From Heterohyrax brucei (taxonomy: Eukaryota > Chordata > Mammalia > Hyracoidea > Procaviidae): 64,000 bases of DNA. The stretch spans positions 18,446,001-18,510,000 of the forward strand of contig CM053154.1 in assembly GCA_028571685.1 (NCBI GenBank), read 5' to 3'. Positions within the stretch are counted from its first letter, which is position 1; the number at the start of each line of letters is the position of its first letter. The translations under genes were made by a program, and so were the position numbers. Below, piece after piece: positions 58,490 through 64,000 of this stretch. The notes beneath the pieces were generated by a model. The model was given only the letters and a program-made list of their open reading frames with translations. It was not told the DNA's origin and did not search any database.

Positions 58490-58700
58490 AGACAGTGTGA
58501 TATAATTAAAAGCATGGCTGCACCAGAGGCAGAAAACCAGGATTCAAGTCTCACGGCTGCCCCTCCTAACCGTATGTCTTGCATCCTCTCTAACGTCCAT
58601 CCCTGCATTAATTAAATGGGTACGATAACAGCTTTCCAACGTTGTGTTCAATATCTAACGAAATAATTGTGGGAACATGCTTTCCAAAAAATAAAGTATT
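58490..58700 (+). repeat. MIR element
   Basis: agaaaaccaggattcaagtc to aaatgggtacgataacagct, decayed MIR in a CASP7 intron. Confidence 0.6.
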
Positions 58701-58728
58701 TCAGAAGTGTACTGGCATACTGAAGGGG

Positions 58729-58970
58729 CCCTAGTGGCACAATGGCTAAAGCACCATTGTTCAGTTGAAGTTCAGCAGTTCAAATCCAGCAGCTCTGTGG
58801 AAGAAAAGGCCTTGTAATCTGGTCCCGTAAAGATTCCAAAACCCAAAATACCAAGCCCACTGCCGTCAAGTCGATTTCAACTCAGAGCAATCCTATACAG
58901 AAACCCTACGGGGCAGTTGAACTGTGTTCCATTGGGTCGCTATGAGTCAGAACTGACTCAGTGGCATACA
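58729..58970 (+). repeat. AfroSINE composite
   Basis: A sense head of the longer variant (aaggggccctagtggcacaa), then an antisense tail piece (agcccactgccgtcaagtcg), then the sense body end (gtcgctatgagtcagaactg). This is SINE inserted in SINE. Confidence 0.8.
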
Positions 58971-59129
58971 CACAACATGTGTATTATTATTCTCTACCCG
59001 CCACTGAGGACTGGCACAACAGCCCCAGCGACAGAGTTAAGCACAGTGGTGATGCTGAGAGGGATGCGGGACTTGGCTATGTTACGTTGTGTTGAAAACA
59101 AGGATGCTGTGGGTGGGAATCAAATGGAG

Positions 59130-59265
59130 GGCGTCTATCTATCTCAGCTATCAATCTAATCTACCCAGCTTGTCTATCTAAATGATCTATCTGATCTATC
59201 CGTCTACCTGGCTGTCTGTGTCATCTTTCTTGTCTGTCCCTCTGTCTGTCTATCACTATTTACCT
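59130..59265 (+). repeat. Impure (TATC)n/(TGTC)n repeat
   Basis: Runs of ctatctatctcagctatc, gatctatctgatctatcc and gtctgtctatc, in a CASP7 intron. Confidence 0.85.
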
Positions 59266-59584
59266 GCAACCAGGGAAAACTTGACACTTCTACTTCATTC
59301 TGGACAGAACGATATAAATTTGTTAATTCTCGAAGAATTACATATTTGAAACACAGAGTATTCTGCATAGTCTTCTGGCATTTAAACAATCATCTTCTGA
59401 CAGAGAAACATGTTTTCTCCAGACTCCTGCCCACCCCGGAGACTGGGCTGGGCTGGGCAGAAGAAGGAAAGACTTCCCACTCTGGAATTTCTCTGCCCTG
59501 CCAAGGCCTCCTCCTAAGGCCACCATGGATTCTGTCCCTCTTGGGTGCGGGAAGAAGACAGAAGGAGCCAGGGTAAGCACACAC

Positions 59585-59713
59585 CTTGCTGAAGCAGGTT
59601 CTGCATCTTGTCACAAGAGCAATTGTTGTAGACGGTGACGTCAAAGCCCAGGCTTCCGAAGCACTTGAAAAGGGCCTCGGCGTCTTTGTCTGTTCCATTC
59701 CGGGTGCCCATAC
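59585..59713 (-). CDS. CASP7: CASP7 exon with substrate-binding arginine
   Basis: Reads (G)[19 protein letters not shown] then [20 protein letters not shown] and LQQ, 129 nt. The Arg of GTRNGTDKD helps hold the P1 aspartate of the substrate. The acceptor is gattctcgcag (AG at 59715-59714) and the donor is GTGTGT (GT at 59584-59583). A Gly replaces the Arg of the human CFRSLGF. An AfroSINE starts only about 65 bp upstream of the acceptor, in the branch-point neighbourhood. Confidence 0.97.
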
Positions 59714-59778
59714 CTGCGAGAATCAAGCCACAGGTCTGTGGATGAGCCATCTCTGGCCAAAGAACAGTGTGTGGGTAC

Positions 59779-59990
59779 CATCAAGGAGTCCCTAGAGATG
59801 CAAGTGGCTCACACGCTCTGCTGCTAGTGGAAAGGTGAAGGTTCCAGGCCACCCTGTGGTGCCTTGGGAGAAACACACGGTGATCCACTTCCAAAAACCA
59901 GCCACCGAAAACCCCGTGCTACACAGTTCTACATTGACCCACATGGGGTTGCCGTCGAGTCGCAGCTGACCAGAAGGCAACTAGTAGAGT
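59779..59990 (+). repeat. AfroSINE-related element beside a CASP7 acceptor
   Basis: ggagtccctagagatgcaag to gtcgcagctgaccagaaggc, an old copy with tRNA-like head words. It lies in the intron immediately before exon 59585-59713. Confidence 0.75.
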
Positions 59991-60372
59991 AGACACTGTC
60001 ATGCCAGGCACCGAATGCAGCTGCCACGGAAGTCCTCTGAGCACACACAGTGCCTTCCAGGGTCACACTTTGAAGGAGCAAATGAACTGAAAAGAGACCC
60101 TAACAGACAGGGTCACCCAGCTTACCCACAAAAGGTGAGCCCCACCTTGATGACTCTCAGTCCTGGTCAAGGGCAAACAGCTCCTATATTCTCCTTTTTA
60201 TTCTTAGTCCTTTGGTCCAAGTCCTGTATCAGCTAACTCATACACAGAGACCTCAGGCTGAAAGCTCCTGATGGCCTGGCACTCCCTTCCCCTGGAGAGG
60301 ACTACAGGTCTGGTACAAGTTAAAGGGCATGGAAAGGAACAGAAACAGTCAGATCACGCCAGTGACACTTAC

Positions 60373-60515
60373 CTGTCATTTTATCAAAGTTCTTGTTGTT
60401 TATTATGATGCATTTGCCCAGCTTCTTGAAATTCATGTTATACTTATATGAAGGTACATTCACTTGGTCACGGGTGACCTTAGTCGACTGTGTTGAGCCA
60501 TTTTTATCCTTCTTT
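60373..60515 (-). CDS. CASP7: CASP7 exon with altered polybasic exosite
   Basis: Reads [40 protein letters not shown] and KNFDKMT, 143 nt. The acceptor is tttttcctcag (AG at 60517-60516) and the donor is GTAAGT (GT at 60372-60371). The first base A completes a codon begun upstream. The human counterpart begins KKKKN, the tetralysine exosite that recruits PARP1, p23 and RNA; here it is KKDKN. The linker also reads DQVNVPSY where human has DRVPTY, an in-frame insertion of two residues. The rest of the exon, the first strand of the large subunit, is close to human. Confidence 0.96.
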
Positions 60516-60689
60516 CTGAGGAAAAATAAAGGGAGACATGGGCTATGAGAAAAAGAGGTTTGGACAGTAGTGGTCTCTTGATTTGTCTCCTAAAGGAAGG
60601 CTCCTGAGAAAGTCACCTCTTGGATTTGTCTGTTTATATTTAAAAAAAAAAAAAGGACAAAGGAACAGGGTTCTTTGCTAAACTTCCTT

Positions 60690-60998
60690 AAATGCCAAAG
60701 AAATGCACATTAAAATCACCAGGAGACACCAGTGCGCACTCACCAGAACGGCTACAGTGTAACGGAAACCATGTGTTGTCCACCATGTTTAGCACTTGGA
60801 ATTATCATAAACTGTTGATGGGAACCTGCTTCCTGTATCCATTTTGGAAAACAGGCAGTATCTATTATAACTGAACTTACACAAAGACTATGATCAACTA
60901 GTCCACTCTTGGATATAAACCTAAAAGAAATGCAAACACATGTTTACCAAAAGATAGCCCCATAAATGTTCAGAGCAGTACTATTCAGCAGCAGTCCC
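60690..60998 (+). mobile_element. L1 fragment (left part)
   Basis: aaatgcacattaaaatcacc to gttcagagcagtactattca, L1 ORF2-tail words. It is cut by MLT1 and resumes near 62126. Confidence 0.75.
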
Positions 60999-61454
60999 TG
61001 TTATAGACTGAACTGTGTCCCCTCAAAAGAGACGCTGAAGTCCCAACCACTGGTGACTGGGAATGTGACCAACGGTGATTGTGAATGTGACCTTGTGTGA
61101 ATATAGGGTCTCCAAACATGTTAAATACACATGAAGTCATACGGGAGTAGGGTGGGTCCTAGTCCAGTATGAGTGGTGTCCTATAAAAGAGAAGAGACGA
61201 GACACAGAGAGAAGGCCATGTGAAGACCAAGCTGAGATTGGGATGATGCACCCACCACAAGCTAAGGAACGCCATGGATCGCGGGTCATTACCAGAACAC
61301 CATGGTTAGACTGCATCAGAGCCCTCAGAAGTAATCGATACAGCTGACAGTGTGATTTCAGACGCCTAGCCTCCAGCACTGCGAGACGATACATCTGTCT
61401 TTATAAGCCACCTAGTTTGTGGTACTTTGTCAGGGCAGCGATAAGGCACTAAAG
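60999..61454 (+). mobile_element. MLT1-type MaLR LTR (ancient)
   Basis: tgttatagactgaactgtgt to ttgtcagggcagcgataagg, with tgtctttataagccacctag near the 3' end. It is more diverged than the young LTR family in this window. Confidence 0.75.
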
Positions 61455-61477
61455 AATCCTAATGTCTGCTGGCAGTT

Positions 61478-62125
61478 CTGCTGTCGTTAGACGTTGTCAG
61501 TTCCGACTCATAGCAAACCTACTACAACAAAACGAAACACTGCCTGGTCCCGTGTCACTGTCACAGCTGTTTTGCTTAGCCCACTGTTGCAACCACTGTG
61601 TCAAGCCATCACTTCTTTTTTTTTTTTTGCTGCCTCTCTACTTTATTAAGCACGATGCCCCACTTCAGGCGCGGATCCTGCCTGATACCATGTCCAAAGT
61701 GTATGAGAGCAAATCTCGCCAGTCTTGCTTCTTCTAAGGAACAGCCTGGCTGTATTGCCTTGAAGACAGATGTTCTTGAAGACACTTGTTCTTTTGGCAG
61801 TCCATAGAATATTCAATATTCTTCACCAATAGCACAGTTCAGAGGCATCAGTTCTTACTCAGTCTTCCTATTGACCATCCAGCTTTCACATGCATTATGA
61901 GGTGGCTGAAAACACCATGGCTTGGGTCAGGGCACCTTAGTCTTCAAGGTGACATCTTTACTTTTTAGCACTTTAAAGGTCTTTTGGAGCAGATTTACCC
62001 AAATGCAGTGCATTGCTTGATTTCTTGACTGCTGCTTTCATGGGTGTTGATTGAGGATATAGGTAAAGTGGAATCCTTAAAACTTCACTCTTTTTTTCCC
62101 TTTATCACAATATTGCTTACTATTT
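61478..62125 (-). mobile_element. RTE/BovB-type LINE 3' end, antisense
   Basis: gttgtcagttccgactcata, gcagtccatagaatattcaa, caaggtgacatctttacttt, ttgaggatataggtaaagtg. This is the RTE C-terminal region in reverse. Confidence 0.83.
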
Positions 62126-62424
62126 ACAGTAGAATGGAGAGTGTTGTGCAGCCATATAATGAAGTATTATATAACCGTGACTGAAAGAAACCATATACAA
62201 AAGAATACACGTTGTACGGTTCCATTTTTATAAAGTTCAAAAGATACAATTCGTGGTATTAGAAGTCATAAGAGTGATTTTCTATGCTGGGTGGCTTAGG
62301 GACTGGAAGGGGACAAAAAGACTTCTGCAGGGGCTGGTCATATTCTGTTTCTGATCTGGATGCTGGCTAAGTGGCTGTATCAGTTGATGAAAATTCTTCA
62401 GTGTTTGTACTTTTCTATATGGAA
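62126..62424 (+). mobile_element. L1 fragment (right part)
   Basis: cagccatataatgaagtatt to ctgtatcagttgatgaaaat, a continuation of the L1 at 60690. It forms the spacer between the two RTE copies. Confidence 0.7.
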
Positions 62425-62935
62425 AAACAAAGATGTGACCCTGGAGACTAAAGTGTGCCTGACCCAAGCCCCCCTGGCATTTTCAATCACATCATATGCA
62501 TGCGAAAGCTGGACAATGACCAAAGAACACAGAAAAAGAATTGATGCCTTTGAATTGTGGTGTTGGAGAAGAATGCTGAATGTATCATGGCCTGCCAAAA
62601 GAACCAACAGATCTGTTTTGGATGAAGTGCAACCAGAGTGCTTCTTGGAAGCAAAAATGGTAAGACTTCATCTTACATACTTTGGACATGTTGTCAGGAG
62701 GGATCAATCCCTGGAGAAGCTCACCATGCTTGGTACAGTGGAGGAGTAGAGGGTCAGCGAAAGAAGAGGAAGCCCCTTGGCACGATGAATTGACACAGTG
62801 GCCGCAACAATAGGCTTAAACATAAAAATGACTGTGGACACGGTGCAAGACAAGGTAGTGCTTTTTTGTGTTGTGCACAGGCTTGCTGTGAGCTGGAACT
62901 GACTTGATGGCTCCTGACAACGACATCAACAACAT
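62425..62935 (+). mobile_element. RTE/BovB-type LINE 3' end, sense
   Basis: The plus frame 62360-62749 includes VCLTQAPLAFSITSYACESW and AFELWCWRRMLNVSWPAKRT, the conserved C-terminal part of BovB-type ORFs (CESWT, DAFELWCWRR). The end is gtgttgtgcacaggcttgct. It is interrupted by stops after position 62749. Confidence 0.88.
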
Positions 62936-63840
62936 ACAGATGTTATAATCCAATACCATTTTCATTAAAAAGAAAATAAATGAATAGGACAATGCAAAAA
63001 AATAAAGGTTCTTTCTCTCCCTGACGCTGTCCCATTTACCAAAGCATGGCACATAGATACAGTAGTTGGAGCACTGGACTTTACTCAGAGGGTAGAGTAA
63101 AAGATGTTGAATGATAGAGTCAGCAGTAATCATACTAATCATTCACTCAAATGTAAGCTCCAGGACAGAAAGGATTTTTATCAGCTCTGAAGATTGCTGA
63201 ATCCCCAACTACCAGCCCAATGCCTGATACATAATACTGTTCCATAATATGAATGAATGCGTCAAGTCCAGTCCCCTTGTTTTACAGAAAACAAGCACAC
63301 TGAACTTTACTCACAGGTTACCTGCAATCTAGAGACAGGCAGGAGTTTTCCAACATCTCATACCTAGTCCTCAGGCTTCTATGTCAGAGTCCCAGAAGCC
63401 TATGGCCTGAGCGCTTGTTAAGACTGCTTCACAAATCAGTTTCCCAACACTCCTGTCAAAAGTTGGGAGAAGCAAAGACAAAGTGAAAGCTAAGCTTAAG
63501 TTACTGGATACATGTGGGTCTAGCGGTATTCTGAGTTCTGTGTTAATTGGATCTTTTCTGTTGGGAGTTTCTCTGAATCCCTGAAGGACATGGCCTTTCA
63601 CCTCAGTCCAGATGACAGATTACCTCTGTGTGTCTAACCTTCAGGTTCTTTACTGCCACTTTTACAGTGCAATGTGACTTTATCCTCCACTTTCATGGGG
63701 TAAAATTTCTTCCATCGTATCACAGGACACTGTTTTTCTTTTTAAAAGGGAAATACCTTGAATCATGATAGAAATCTTCTCTGGACTCCTCTCTGCCTTT
63801 GCTTCTGTCTGCTCTATAGGTGTGATGCCAATTTTTTAAA
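62936..63840. other. CASP7 upstream or intron sequence, no recognised exon
   Basis: I looked for the CASP7 prodomain exon (MADDQG-type start, ending in a Leu-Phe-Ser/Arg string) and did not find it. A splice-like candidate at about 63757-63813 has the wrong protein. Confidence 0.45.
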
Positions 63841-63859
63841 AACATCTTTTCATGTGTTT

Positions 63860-64000
63860 ATTTGGTGTAATGTCTAGTTTTTTTTTGTTTATTTTATTTT
63901 GTTGTTGACAATACACACGGCAAAACATACACCAATTCAACCATCTCTGCATATGCAGTTCAGGGACATTGACTGCATTCTTTGAGCTCTGCAATCATTC
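63860..64000 (+). mobile_element. L1 3'UTR-like end fragment
   Basis: gttgttgacaatacacacgg and ccaattcaaccatctctgca resemble the L1 3'UTR text seen in reverse at 33745-33800. It is truncated by the window end. Confidence 0.5.

Larger units (their letters stand above)
54078..60515 (-). other. CASP7: CASP7 gene, exons for the exosite to the stop (gene-level entry; 5' part outside)
   Basis: Five exons give a continuous frame of about 267 residues from the end of the prodomain to the stop, all with GT-AG introns and matching phases. Caspase-7 is a cysteine protease of the apoptosis execution phase, cutting after Asp in DEVD-type sites (PARP1, p23 and others). All catalytic elements are present: His in SHGEEN, Cys in QACRG, Arg in GTRNGTDKD, and the inter-subunit processing site IQAD/S. 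It looks functional. The exons for the prodomain start (MADDQG-like) were not found up to 64000. Confidence 0.95.

Noticed and set aside
63757-63825. A candidate CASP7 upstream exon with an AG acceptor and GTATTT donor
   Set aside because: The translated text (ADRSKGREESREDFYHDS) does not resemble the caspase-7 prodomain, and the splice sites are weak.

Overview
This window is mammalian nuclear DNA, almost certainly from a paenungulate afrothere and most likely an elephant. The evidence is dozens of copies of the tRNA-derived SINE typical of Afrotheria (AfroSINE), an elephant-like L1 lineage, many BovB/RTE-type LINE copies, and a young lineage-specific MaLR-like solo LTR family. Ancient pan-mammalian MIR, L2 and MLT1 relics lie underneath. 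I see no prokaryotic features, rRNA genes or CRISPR arrays. Most open reading frames are chance or lie in repeats; the real coding sequence is in short spliced exons, all on the minus strand.

Two genes can be read exon by exon. (1) PLEKHS1 (PH-domain adaptor) runs from a probable 5' non-coding exon near 27.9 kb, through the start codon at 24107, to beyond base 1. Eight clean coding exons are visible (24080-24126, 9238-9326, 9026-9132, 8141-8275, 7133-7208, 6189-6305, 3919-4016, 1324-1430) plus a ninth, 437-643, whose donor leads off the window. Reading phases agree at every junction except between 6189-6305 and 3919-4016, where a very small exon must be missing. (2) CASP7 (executioner caspase-7) occupies 54078-60515 with five exons (60373-60515, 59585-59713, 58118-58293, 55926-56055, 54078-54301). 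They cover the protein from the polybasic exosite to the stop codon. The prodomain and 5'UTR exons lie beyond 64000. The order CASP7 then PLEKHS1 in the same orientation matches the human chromosome 10 neighbourhood.

Layout: 1-24.1 kb is PLEKHS1 body. Its large first coding intron (9.3-24.1 kb) is filled with L1, AfroSINE, LTR, RTE and mariner insertions and an unusual pyrimidine-rich tandem array (12.4-13.8 kb). 24.1-28 kb is the 5' part of PLEKHS1. 28-54 kb is intergenic and repeat-rich, dominated by an RTE copy broken by an L1 with a preserved 5' end, itself broken by an LTR (32.5-40.9 kb). 54-60.5 kb is CASP7. 60.5-64 kb is CASP7 intron or upstream sequence with L1, MLT1 and two inverted RTE copies.

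I did not find a new biological system. The most useful observations are changes in CASP7 (an Asp inside the tetralysine exosite, a two-residue insertion, a C-terminus two residues short), the conserved YxxM motif in PLEKHS1, the 170-bp pyrimidine-rich tandem array that may be an L1 5' region, and several informative nested transposon structures.
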